Shown here: in pieces, positions 42,610 to 51,078 of the stretch
How positions within the stretch are numbered: position 1 is the stretch's first letter
Layout: each line of letters starts with the position of its first letter
The notes under the pieces: model-generated
What the model saw: only the letters and a program-made list of their open reading frames with translations
Databases searched by the model: none
Told to the model about the DNA's origin: nothing
NCBI GenBank assembly: GCA_016792625.1
Contig: JAEUKK010000190.1
Coordinates: 33,180-97,179, forward strand
Length of the DNA stretch: 64,000 nt
Source of the DNA: Deltaproteobacteria bacterium
Lineage (GTDB): Bacteria; Myxococcota_A; UBA796; UBA2385
Direction: 5' to 3'
Translations under genes and position numbers: made by a program

Positions 42610-45600
42610 ATGGTCAACGCCCGCGTCGCTTCGTCCTGCACTTCACCCCTGCTCGTTGGAGCCGGCCTGCTCAGCCTGCTCGCCGGCTGCGCCGCCCCCG
42701 AGGGCGCGCCCGCGCTCGACCCTGCCGAGGGTGGCGAGCCCGCCGTCGATGTCGAGGACAGCGCAGGCGCCGCCGACAGCATGGAGCCCGCCCACATCCC
42801 GCCCGCCGTGCGCGCCGCCCTGGCCGCCGCGGGCACGGTCGAGCTCATCGTCGAGCTCGAGCCGGTGGTCCTCACCACCTCGGAGGAGGCCGAGGTGCTC
42901 GACGAGGCCGGCCTCAGCCCGGCCGCGCTGCGCGACATGGACGCCGAGGCCCGGGCCCCGGTCGAGGCGCGCCTCCGCCTCGCGCGGGCCGACATCCTCC
43001 GCGGCGCGATCGACGGCCTCGAGGGCCGGCTGCCCGCCGGCGCCACCCTCAGCCGCCGCTACACCCACCTGCCGCTGGCGCTGATCACCGTCACCCGCGA
43101 AGAGGCGCTCGAGCTGCTCGCCGAGGACCCCGAGGTGGTCGCCATTCACCCGCAGCGGGTCTACACGACCACCGACGCCCAGAGCCTGGGCCTGATCGAC
43201 CAGCCCGAGGCCCAGGCCCTCGGCCACGCCGGAGATGGCGTCTCGGTCGCCATCCTCGACACCGGCCTCGACTATACCCGGGCCGCCTTCGGCTCTTGCG
43301 CGAGCCCCGGCGCGGGCGGCGCCTGCCGCGTGGTCGCCGCCGCTGACTTCGCCCCCACCGACGGCACGCTCGACGACTCGGGCCTGCACGGCACCAACGT
43401 GGCCGGCATCGTCGGCATGGTGGCCCCGGGCGCGAGCCTGATCGGCCTCGACGTCTTCCGCGGGGCCAGCGGCTACACCTCGGACATCGTCGCGGCCATC
43501 GACTGGGTCATCGACAACAAGGCGGTCTACAACATCGCGGCGATGAACCTGAGCTTGGGCGGCGGGGCCTACACCGCCGAGTGCCCCAGCGACCCCTTTG
43601 AGGTGGCCTTGGCCGAGGCCAAAGCCGCCGGCGTCGCCGCCGCGGTGGCCACCGGGAACAACGGCTACACCAACAAGGTCGCCAGCCCGGCCTGCGCTCC
43701 GAGCGCGATCACCGTGGGCGCGGTCTATGACAGCAATATGGGCGGCATCGGCTGGTCGGGCTGCTCGGACAGTACCACCGCCGCCGACAAGGTGACCTGC
43801 TTCTCGAACTCGGCCTCCTTCCAAGACCTGCTGGCCCCCGGGGCGCTGATCACCGCCGCGGGCGTGACCATGGGCGGCACCAGCCAGGCCACCCCCCACG
43901 TGGCGGGGGCCCTCGCGGTGATGCGCGCGGCCTTCCCCACCGACACGGTCGCCCAACACGTCGACCGCCTGCGCACCACCGGCGTGACCATCACCGATCA
44001 CCGCAACGGCCTGAGCTTCCCCCGCATCGACCTCGACGCGGCGGTGGCCGGCGCCGGCCTCGACTGCCAGATCAGCCTCAGCCACGGGTCCACCGCGCTC
44101 GGCGCGGGCGCAGGCACCTCAACCCTCAGCGTCAGCGTGATGGCGGGCTGCCCCTGGTCGATCAACACCGGGGCGTCTTGGCTCACCGCCAGCCCGCGCT
44201 CGGGCACCGGCCCGGGCAGCGTCAGCCTGACCCGCACCAGCAACCCGTCGACCGCCCGCAGCGCGGCGCTGACCGCCGGGTCGGCCTCGGCGACGGTCAA
44301 CCAGGCGGCGAACGACACGCCGATCGCCAGCCTAAGCATCGCCGGCGGCGCCGCGTGGACCAAGACCCGCAGCGTGGTGCTGACCACCGGCGGCACCGAC
44401 GCGAGCGGCCTCAGCCAGATGTGCGTGTCGACCAGCGACAGCTGCAGCTACGTGACCTACGCCTCGACCCTCAACTACACCCTGGCCACCGGCGAGGGCA
44501 CCAAGACGCTGAAGCTGCGGGTGAAGGACGCCCACGGCCTGGTCAGCGAATGGGCGACCGACACCATCGGCCTCGACACCGTGGCGCCGACCATCGGCCT
44601 CGCCGAGGTGGTGCCCACCGACGGCGGCTTCAACGCGCGCTGGTCGGGCGTGACCGACGCCACCAGCGGCCTCTCCCAGGTGCGCTTCGTCGTGCGGGCG
44701 GGCACCACCGCCCCCACCTGCACCGACACGGCGGCGGGCACGGGCAGCGGCGCGTCGGGTGACCTCGCGCTGAGCGGCCTCACCAACGGCCAAGTCTACG
44801 CCGTCATCGCCTGCGCCACCGACGTGGCCGGCAACACCATCGCGGGCGCCCCGGCCTACCTCGCGCCGGTCGCGGCCGGCGACAGCGGCGCCAAGCTCAG
44901 CATCAACAGCGGCGCGGCCTTCAGCAAGAGCCGCACGGTCACCGTGGCCCTGCGGCCCAGCGGCGCGCCGACCCAGTACTGCCTGAGCAACACGCCCACC
45001 TGCACGTCGTTCAAGGCGCTGACCGCCACCGCGACCTGGTCGCTGCTCGCCGGCGACGGCACCCGCACCGCGCTGGTCTGGTACAAAGACGGCGCGGGCG
45101 CGGTCAGCGGCCCCTTCGCCGACAGCGTAGTGGTCGACGCCACCGCCCCGACCAACGGAACGGTGAGCGCGGCCCGCAGCGACGGCAGCCTCGCCCTGAG
45201 CTGGACCGGCTTCACCGACGCCCGCTCGGGCATCGTCAACTACAAGGTCTGGACCCAAGCCAGCACCGCCCCGGCCTGCGGGCGCGGCACCCTGGCCTAC
45301 GACGGCGCGAACACCACCGCGACCCTGACCGGCCTCACCAACGGCGCCCTGGTCGGCGTGCGGGTCTGCGCGACCGACGCGGCGGGCAACACCTCGACCG
45401 GCGCGACCCTGGTCGACCGGGCGGCGACCGAGGGGGTCGCCCCGACGGGGACGGTGAGCATCGCCGGCGGCGCAGAGTGGGTGAAGGGCCGCACCGCCAC
45501 CCTCAGCCTGGCCGCGACCGACAACGCGAGCGGCGTGACCCAGATGTGCGTGAGCAACACGGCGACCTGCACCGCCTGGCGGGCCTACGCCACGAGCCTG

Positions 45601-45999
45601 AGCTGGACCTTGGCCAGCGGCACCGGCGTGCAGACCGTCAACGTCTGGTACAAAGACGGCCAAGGCAACGTCAGCGCCGTCGCTTCGGACACGATCCAGG
45701 CCGACAGCACCGCCCCCTCGGGCGGCACGCTGAGCAGCACCGCGACCGCCGGCGGGGCGGCCCTGAGCTGGACCGGCTTCGTCGAGACCGGCTCAGGCCT
45801 CGACACGGTCATCGTGCGCTACGCGGCGGGCACCCGCGCCCCGAGCTGCACCACCGGCACCGAGGCGGGCCGGAGCGCGAGCGGCGCGTTGACGGTCAGC
45901 GGGCTGTCGGCGGCGACCGCCTACAGCTTCCGGGTGTGCCCGGTCGATGAGGTCGGCAACGTCGGCGCGGGCCTGAGCCGGACGCTGACCACCCTCTGA
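42610..45999 (+). CDS. S8 subtilisin-like lipoprotein protease with BACON/Ig-like repeats
   Basis: The 1129-residue exported protease has a lipobox (LLSLLAGCAA). A propeptide of inhibitor I9 type is visible (VELIVELEPVVL, RRYTHLPLALITVT). The catalytic triad is Asp217 (VAILDTGLDYT), His260 (DSGLHGTNVAGIVG) and Ser425 (MGGTSQATPHVAGALA). After about residue 475 are a BACON-like Ig domain (CPWSINTGASWLTASPRSGT) and alternating fibronectin/Ig-like modules. Three modules share a theme: SLSIAGGAAW, KLSINSGAAF or TVSIAGGAEW, followed by CVS-type Cys pairs and VWYKDG. It could digest prey or matrix proteins outside the cell. GGAGGATCACC precedes ATG. Confidence 0.95.
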   Translation: MVNARVASSCTSPLLVGAGLLSLLAGCAAPEGAPALDPAEGGEPAVDVEDSAGAADSMEPAHIPPAVRAALAAAGTVELIVELEPVVLTTSEEAEVLDEAGLSPAALRDMDAEARAPVEARLRLARADILRGAIDGLEGRLPAGATLSRRYTHLPLALITVTREEALELLAEDPEVVAIHPQRVYTTTDAQSLGLIDQPEAQALGHAGDGVSVAILDTGLDYTRAAFGSCASPGAGGACRVVAAADFAPTDGTLDDSGLHGTNVAGIVGMVAPGASLIGLDVFRGASGYTSDIVAAIDWVIDNKAVYNIAAMNLSLGGGAYTAECPSDPFEVALAEAKAAGVAAAVATGNNGYTNKVASPACAPSAITVGAVYDSNMGGIGWSGCSDSTTAADKVTCFSNSASFQDLLAPGALITAAGVTMGGTSQATPHVAGALAVMRAAFPTDTVAQHVDRLRTTGVTITDHRNGLSFPRIDLDAAVAGAGLDCQISLSHGSTALGAGAGTSTLSVSVMAGCPWSINTGASWLTASPRSGTGPGSVSLTRTSNPSTARSAALTAGSASATVNQAANDTPIASLSIAGGAAWTKTRSVVLTTGGTDASGLSQMCVSTSDSCSYVTYASTLNYTLATGEGTKTLKLRVKDAHGLVSEWATDTIGLDTVAPTIGLAEVVPTDGGFNARWSGVTDATSGLSQVRFVVRAGTTAPTCTDTAAGTGSGASGDLALSGLTNGQVYAVIACATDVAGNTIAGAPAYLAPVAAGDSGAKLSINSGAAFSKSRTVTVALRPSGAPTQYCLSNTPTCTSFKALTATATWSLLAGDGTRTALVWYKDGAGAVSGPFADSVVVDATAPTNGTVSAARSDGSLALSWTGFTDARSGIVNYKVWTQASTAPACGRGTLAYDGANTTATLTGLTNGALVGVRVCATDAAGNTSTGATLVDRAATEGVAPTGTVSIAGGAEWVKGRTATLSLAATDNASGVTQMCVSNTATCTAWRAYATSLSWTLASGTGVQTVNVWYKDGQGNVSAVASDTIQADSTAPSGGTLSSTATAGGAALSWTGFVETGSGLDTVIVRYAAGTRAPSCTTGTEAGRSASGALTVSGLSAATAYSFRVCPVDEVGNVGAGLSRTLTTL

Positions 46000-46021
46000 G
46001 CGGGCGCCCCGCCCGGCCTTG

Positions 46022-46047
46022 ACGGCCGCTCCTTCGGGGGCGGCCGT
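46022..46047 (+). terminator. TTCG-capped hairpin after the subtilase gene
   Basis: ACGGCCGCTCC (46022-46032) and GGGGCGGCCGT (46037-46047) form an 11-bp stem (one G-U pair) around TTCG, followed by TTCG. It lies 22 nt past the subtilase stop and is a likely intrinsic terminator. Confidence 0.65.
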
Positions 46048-46186
46048 TTCGCGTGTGTGCACGCTTTCAATTGCGCGGAGATCGAAGGATGCAGGGAGGC
46101 TCCGCTTGAATCGGCGGGCGGAGGCGACCGCCGGCCGCCCTCGGCGAGGGCTACGCTCGGCGCTCCCCCGAGAGCACGGAGCGCAG

Positions 46187-46828
46187 ATGAGGGCGATGTT
46201 TTGGACGATCGTGGTGGTCGCGACCGCGTGCAGCAGCGGGCAGGCCGACGTGAAGGACGACAGCGCGGCCGGCGCCAGCGACGGCGCCGACGGCGGGGCA
46301 GACGGCGCAGATGGTGCGGATGGTGCGGACGGCGGCGCCGACGGCACAGACAGCGGAGCGGAGGGCGCCGATGGGGGCACCGACCCCTACGCTTGCAGCT
46401 CGGGCACCAGCTGGACGGGCGGAGACCGCGAGTCCCCCGAGATGCACCCGGGCGTGGCCTGCATCGACTGCCACGAGGCCCGCGGCGAGCGACCGATCAC
46501 GGTCGGCGGCACCGTCTACCCCCAGGCCCACGAGCCCGACGACTGCAATGGGATCAGCGGGCTCACCGTCGAGCTGACCGACGCCCGCGGCGAGGTGTTC
46601 ACGATGAACACCAACCGCGCGGGCAACTTCATGCTCGACGGCCGGTCGGGCACACCGACCTGGCCGGCGCACGCGGTGGTGCGCAGCGCGACCGGCGAGC
46701 GGGCCATGGGCGGCGAGATCAACAGCGGCGACTGCAATGACTGCCACACGGTCGAGGGCGCGAGCGGCGCGCCCGGGCGCATCCAGGCCCCCTGCGCGCA
46801 GGCCGCGGGGCCGGCGGGCCTGTGGTAG
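46187..46828 (+). CDS. CxxCH-containing lipoprotein
   Basis: The 213-residue protein has a signal and lipobox (IVVVATACSSGQ), a Asp/Gly/Ala linker (DGADGADG repeats) and a C-terminal domain with two haem-attachment motifs: C-I-D-C-H (Cys92, Cys95, His96) and C-N-D-C-H (near residue 185). Between them is a carboxypeptidase-regulatory-like beta unit (ISGLTVELTDARGEVFTMNT). It is probably an envelope c-type cytochrome-like electron carrier, or the Cys/His may bind a metal. It sits 30 nt upstream of a di-haem cytochrome-like lipoprotein gene, likely the same operon. Confidence 0.78.
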   Translation: MRAMFWTIVVVATACSSGQADVKDDSAAGASDGADGGADGADGADGADGGADGTDSGAEGADGGTDPYACSSGTSWTGGDRESPEMHPGVACIDCHEARGERPITVGGTVYPQAHEPDDCNGISGLTVELTDARGEVFTMNTNRAGNFMLDGRSGTPTWPAHAVVRSATGERAMGGEINSGDCNDCHTVEGASGAPGRIQAPCAQAAGPAGLW

Positions 46829-46858
46829 CCTCGCCGCCGCCCCGCTGCCCGGTGACCC

Positions 46859-48580
46859 ATGGACCTGCGCCCCCGCCGCCTCGCCCCCCTGCTCACGCTG
46901 CTCTCGCTCACCGCCGCCTGCGGCGCGCCCAAAGAGGGCGCGGGCACGACCTGCGAGAACGGCCTCGACTACGATGAAGACGGCGTCTGTGACCGCCTCG
47001 CCGCCGACTGGTCGGCCGAGGCCGCGCTGCGCCCAGGCGAAGACCGCGCCGACATCTTCGGGCTCGGCCCCGCCGGGGTGGCCGCGGTGCGGGCCGAGGG
47101 CCTGCAGCACGCGCTGGTCTGGCCGGTGACCACCAGCCGCTTGGTCCTGCCCATCCGGCCCTTCGAGGCGCTGCTCAACGACCCCGACAAGGCGCAGCTG
47201 GTCGACCTGCTCGAGCAGGCGGCCGGCTTTCGAGACATGGCCGGCCTCTACGCCCGGCTGGGCTTGCTGCCCCTGCCCGCCGACGCCGAAGACCGCTTCG
47301 GGCTCGACCTGCCCGACGGCCTCTCTGCCGGTGACCCCATGGGCGCGGCCACCGTCGACACGCCCGATGGCGAGGGCCTCGTGTTCTCCTGCGCGGCCTG
47401 CCATGCGGGGAACCTGCTCGGCCGACCGGTGATGGGGCTGACCAACCGGGTGGCCCGGCCCAACGCCTTCTTCCACATCGCGAAGCCGCTGGTCGCGGCG
47501 GTGCCGCCCGAACAATTCGCCGAGCTGACCGGGGCGACCGCGGGTGAGACGGCGATGTACGCCCGCTTCGCGGCTGCGTTGGGCGCGGTGGGCACCAAAG
47601 AGCCCGAGACGCTGGGCCTCGACACCTCGCTGGCCCAGGTGGGGCTCAGCCTCGCCCGCCGCCAGCCCGACGCCGCGGCCACCCTCGACGACTTCCTCGC
47701 CGCCCACCCCGCGCCCAACGTGCTCGACGGGCTGGTGGCCGACAGCAAGCCCGCCGTCTGGTGGACGGTCAAGTACAAGACCCGCTGGCTGTCTGACGCG
47801 AGCATCACCTCGGGGAACCCCATCTTCACGAACTTCCTCTGGAACGAGATCGGCCGCGGCGCCGACCTGCCCGAGCTCGAGGGCTGGCTCGAAGACGAGC
47901 AGCGGGTGACCGACACCCTCACCGTCGCCGCCTTCGCGACCGAGGCCCCCCGGTGGGAGGACTGGTTCGGCGCGGACAGCATCGACCTCTCTGCAGCCCA
48001 GGCCGGCGAGCAGCTCTTCCTGGCCCAGTGCGCCGACTGCCACGGCGTCTACGAGAAGGGCTGGTCCGCCGCCGACGCAGACGAGCGCGACGCCGCCGGC
48101 CTGCTCGCCACCACCCGGGTGGTCTACCACGCGCAGACCCCCCGCTTCGATGTGGGCACCAGCCCCGGCCGCGCCGCGGGGATGGAGGGGCTGGCCGAGG
48201 GCCTCAACCGCCTCGACATCAGCCAGTGGATGGGCACGGTGGTCGAGGTCGGTGAGGGCTACGTGCCGCCGCCGCTCGACGGTATCTGGGCACGGTACCC
48301 CTACCTGCACAACGGCTCGGTGCCCAGCCTCTGCGCCCTGCTCTCGCCGGTGGCCGAGCGCCCCACCCTCTTCGTGCAGGGGCCCAGCGACAGCGCGGCG
48401 GACTACGACGCAGACTGCGTGGGCTATCCGGTGGGCGAAAATATCCCATCTACCTGGTGGGAGATCGAGGACGCGCCCTACGACCCCACCCAACCCGGCC
48501 GCAGCAACCAGGGCCACGAGACCTTTGACGGCACCGCTGAAGAGCGGGCGCAGCTCATCACCTTCCTCAAGACCCTATAG
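46859..48580 (+). CDS. Di-CxxCH cytochrome-like lipoprotein, RoxA-like C-terminus
   Basis: The 573-residue protein has a lipobox (LLSLTAACGAP). Haem sites are SCAACHAGN (Cys178, Cys181, His182) and QCADCHGV (Cys391, Cys394, His395). The segment PPPLDGIWARYPYLHNGSVP near 475-495 is characteristic of RoxA/LcpA-like and other di-haem oxygenase/peroxidase relatives (the P-Y-L-H-N-G-S-V-P motif). The spacing of the two haems about 213 residues apart also fits that group. A role in periplasmic or surface oxidation, perhaps of polyisoprene-like or phenolic substrates, is inferred only from the motif. It ends in a helix with FLKTL. Confidence 0.85.
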   Translation: MDLRPRRLAPLLTLLSLTAACGAPKEGAGTTCENGLDYDEDGVCDRLAADWSAEAALRPGEDRADIFGLGPAGVAAVRAEGLQHALVWPVTTSRLVLPIRPFEALLNDPDKAQLVDLLEQAAGFRDMAGLYARLGLLPLPADAEDRFGLDLPDGLSAGDPMGAATVDTPDGEGLVFSCAACHAGNLLGRPVMGLTNRVARPNAFFHIAKPLVAAVPPEQFAELTGATAGETAMYARFAAALGAVGTKEPETLGLDTSLAQVGLSLARRQPDAAATLDDFLAAHPAPNVLDGLVADSKPAVWWTVKYKTRWLSDASITSGNPIFTNFLWNEIGRGADLPELEGWLEDEQRVTDTLTVAAFATEAPRWEDWFGADSIDLSAAQAGEQLFLAQCADCHGVYEKGWSAADADERDAAGLLATTRVVYHAQTPRFDVGTSPGRAAGMEGLAEGLNRLDISQWMGTVVEVGEGYVPPPLDGIWARYPYLHNGSVPSLCALLSPVAERPTLFVQGPSDSAADYDADCVGYPVGENIPSTWWEIEDAPYDPTQPGRSNQGHETFDGTAEERAQLITFLKTL

Positions 48581-48615
48581 AGCGAGCACACAGCCCGCTG
48601 CCCCCGCAGCATCGG

Positions 48616-48744
48616 GGCGCCCCGCCGGCCTGCGGCCAGCGGCGGCCCCCCGGTCTGGCTCGGCCTCGCGGCCTCGGTCGCCCGCCCTGCGGCCCGGGCG
48701 ACCCGCCTGCGGCGGCCGACCGGTCGGCCTGGCGCGCGCGAGGC
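48616..48744. repeat. GC-rich dyad repeat, copy B (convergent gap)
   Basis: Starts GGCGCCCCGCCGGCCTG and ends GGCCTGGCGCGCGCGAGGC, the same ends as copy A and, inverted, the copies at 58.0 and 59.6 kb. It fills the gap between the cytochrome-like gene and the convergent DNA glycosylase gene. Confidence 0.6.
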
Positions 48745-48749
48745 GTGCC

Positions 48750-49382
48750 TTAGCCGTCAAGGCTGCGCCAGAGCAGCAACGCGGCCAGCGAGCGGTAGGG
48801 CGCCCAGCGCGCCGAGAGCGCGGCGAGGGTCTCGGCGTCGGGGGCGGCGCCGCCGCAGTACAGGGCCCCGATGGCCCGCCGCAGGCCCGCGTCGTCGGGC
48901 GCGAAGACATCGGGCCGGTCGGCGCCAAAGAGCAGGTACATCTGGGCCGTCCAGCGGCCGATGCCGCGCAGCGCGACCAGCTCGGCGAGCAGCGCCTCAT
49001 CCGACAGGGTCGCCCAGCGCGCCGCGTCGAGCCGCCCGTCGAGATCAGCGGCGGCGAGGCCCTGCAGGTACTCGGCCTTGCGGGCCGACAGGCCGAAGGC
49101 GCGCAGCGCGTCGAGCGGGCAGGCCACCACCGCGGCGGGCGGCAGCGGAGCGCCCAGGCCCGCCTCGACACGCGCCCAGATGGTCGCCGCCGCCTTCGTG
49201 CTGAGCTGCTGGCTCACCACGCTCTGGGCGAGGGTGAGGAAGGGGCCGCCCCGCGGACGGGCGCGGGGGTGCGTGCAGCCATGGGTGGCCAACAAGTGGG
49301 CCATCACCGGATCAGCGGCGGCGAGCGCGCGCTGGGCCTCAGGCCACCACGCAGGAGAGAGGTCGGGCGAGGGTGTGTCCAT
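48750..49382 (-). CDS. DNA-3-methyladenine glycosylase II-like (AlkA/HhH-GPD family)
   Basis: The 210-residue base-excision repair glycosylase has VVSQQLSTKAAATIWARV, the helix-hairpin-helix LVALRGIGRWTAQMYLLFGA and the catalytic Asp in PDVFAPDDAGLRRAIGAL (first or second Asp after FAP). It removes alkylated purines from DNA. It lacks the Cys cluster of Nth/MutY. It is shorter than E. coli AlkA, missing the N-terminal domain, as in many bacterial homologues. Confidence 0.9.
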   Translation of the reverse strand: MDTPSPDLSPAWWPEAQRALAAADPVMAHLLATHGCTHPRARPRGGPFLTLAQSVVSQQLSTKAAATIWARVEAGLGAPLPPAAVVACPLDALRAFGLSARKAEYLQGLAAADLDGRLDAARWATLSDEALLAELVALRGIGRWTAQMYLLFGADRPDVFAPDDAGLRRAIGALYCGGAAPDAETLAALSARWAPYRSLAALLLWRSLDG

Positions 49383-49391
49383 CCCCCGCGT

Positions 49392-50999
49392 CTATCGCGC
49401 CGCGCCCACCGCTTCGACCAGGGCCCGCTGCAGGCCGGCGACAAAAGTGGGCTGGTCGAAGAGCGCCGGCGCCCGCGCCCGCATGGCGACCTGCGCCGCC
49501 GCCCGGCCCGGCCCGGCCAAGCGCACGGCCCGGCGCACGTAGTCGCCCAGGTCGGCCGCGACCCCGTCCGTCCAGCCGATGTGCTGCAGGAAGGCCAGCG
49601 CGAGGCGGCCGCGCAGGTGCGGCGGGGGCAGGGTGACCACCGGCGTGCCCACCGCCAGGGCCTCGAGCGTGGTGTTCCCACCACCGAAGGGGAAGGGGTC
49701 GAGCATCACATCCAGCGCCGCGAGCACGGCGAGGTAGCGGTCCTTGGGCACCCGACCCATCCAACAGACCCGGGGCAAGAGGTCAGGCCGCTGCGCCCCC
49801 AAGCGCTCGACCAGCGCGGCCCGCCACGCCGCCGGCCCGCCGCCGTGCAGCAGCACCAGACCCTCGGGATCGGCGTCGAGCACACCAAAGAGCGCGGCGT
49901 CAAAGTCGGGGTGCAGCTTGAACAGGTTCTGGGGGCACCCATAGAGGCGACCGGTGGGCGGCAGGCCCAGCGCCACCCGGTCGGTCACCGCCGGCTGCGG
50001 CTGGGCGGCAAAACAGAGGTTCGGCAGGGGCAGAGAGACCAGGCGCTCGGTGAAGTGGGCCTGGGCGCCGGGCGGGTCGGCGGCGGCCATCGAGAAGAAC
50101 AGGTCGACCTGCGGCGCCCCGGTGGTGACCGGGTGGCCCCAGGTGGTCGCCTGCACCCGCGCGAGGCGGGCGTGGCCGAGCAGGGCGGTCCAGGGGTCCA
50201 TGCCGACGTCGAGCTGCAGCAGCAGGTCAAGGCGGGCGCCAGCGATGCGGGCCATCGCCTGCGGCAGATCCCGCGGCAGCAGCACCACCTCGTCGAGGCC
50301 CTGGGCCCAGCCGAGCGCGCGGGGGTCGACGGCGTCCTCCCAGAACAGGCCCACCCGGCGCACCGCCGCAGGGTCCATCGCCGGCAGCAGGCCGCCGAAG
50401 AGGTTGCCGATGGTGTGGTCTTTGTAGTGGGGTGAGCTGAAGCCGACCCGCGGCGGGCCGGGCGGCCGCGGCCGGTCGAGGTGGGGCGCCCGCGCCGCCA
50501 GCGTGGGGCAGGCGAGGCCGATGACCCGGTGCATGGCCTCGTGCAGCGGGCGGTCATCTTCGCCGTGGTAGACGAAGTAGTAGCTGAGGTTGGCGATCTG
50601 GCGGCCGGGGTCGTCGATGCGGGCAGGCCGGGCCCGCAGCGCCGCCTCGAGGGCGCCGAGCCGGTCCATCACCTCGGCCCGCACACGGGTGATCTGTGCT
50701 GTGCCCGCCATCATCGGCGGGCAGCGCAAGGCGGCGCGCAGGCGCCAGGCGAGCTGATCGGGGCGCAGGCGCAGCGCCTCATCCAGCGCAGCGTCGTGGG
50801 CGTCCAGCTCGCAGCGCTGCAGCTCGACCCGGGCGAGCAGGGCCCAGAGCTCGGCCCGCGCCGGCTGGGCGCGCAGGGCGCCCCGCAGCAGCGCGGCGCA
50901 GTCGACCAGCTGATCGGCGGCGTAGGCCCGCTGCGCCTCGGCGAGCACAGCGTCGCCCACGGTGTGCTGGGCGGCGGGCAGCGGGCGGTCGGCGGGCAT
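49392..50999 (-). CDS. SPINDLY/OGT-like glycosyltransferase with N-terminal TPRs
   Basis: The 535-residue protein has N-terminal TPR helices (LRGALRAQPARAELWALLAR, HDAALDEALRLRPDQLA) and a GT41/O-GlcNAc-transferase-type catalytic half. The latter includes RVGFSSPHYKDHTIGNLFGG, TTWGHPVTTGAPQVDLFFSM, GCPQNLFKLHPDFDA and the donor-side DVMLDPFPFGGGNTTLEALA followed by VGTPVVTLP. It transfers a sugar to Ser/Thr of proteins or to a glycan in the cytoplasm. ATG 50999 follows TGGAG; the longer open frame upstream is not needed. It is 9 nt from the DNA glycosylase, the same strand. Confidence 0.88.
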   Translation of the reverse strand: MPADRPLPAAQHTVGDAVLAEAQRAYAADQLVDCAALLRGALRAQPARAELWALLARVELQRCELDAHDAALDEALRLRPDQLAWRLRAALRCPPMMAGTAQITRVRAEVMDRLGALEAALRARPARIDDPGRQIANLSYYFVYHGEDDRPLHEAMHRVIGLACPTLAARAPHLDRPRPPGPPRVGFSSPHYKDHTIGNLFGGLLPAMDPAAVRRVGLFWEDAVDPRALGWAQGLDEVVLLPRDLPQAMARIAGARLDLLLQLDVGMDPWTALLGHARLARVQATTWGHPVTTGAPQVDLFFSMAAADPPGAQAHFTERLVSLPLPNLCFAAQPQPAVTDRVALGLPPTGRLYGCPQNLFKLHPDFDAALFGVLDADPEGLVLLHGGGPAAWRAALVERLGAQRPDLLPRVCWMGRVPKDRYLAVLAALDVMLDPFPFGGGNTTLEALAVGTPVVTLPPPHLRGRLALAFLQHIGWTDGVAADLGDYVRRAVRLAGPGRAAAQVAMRARAPALFDQPTFVAGLQRALVEAVGAAR

Positions 51000-51078
51000 C
51001 GCGGCTCCAGGGCGGCGCGCGGGGCCGCCGGCGCAGGCTACCCTTGGGCGCCCCTGCGCAGCCAGCCGGGGCCGGCGC

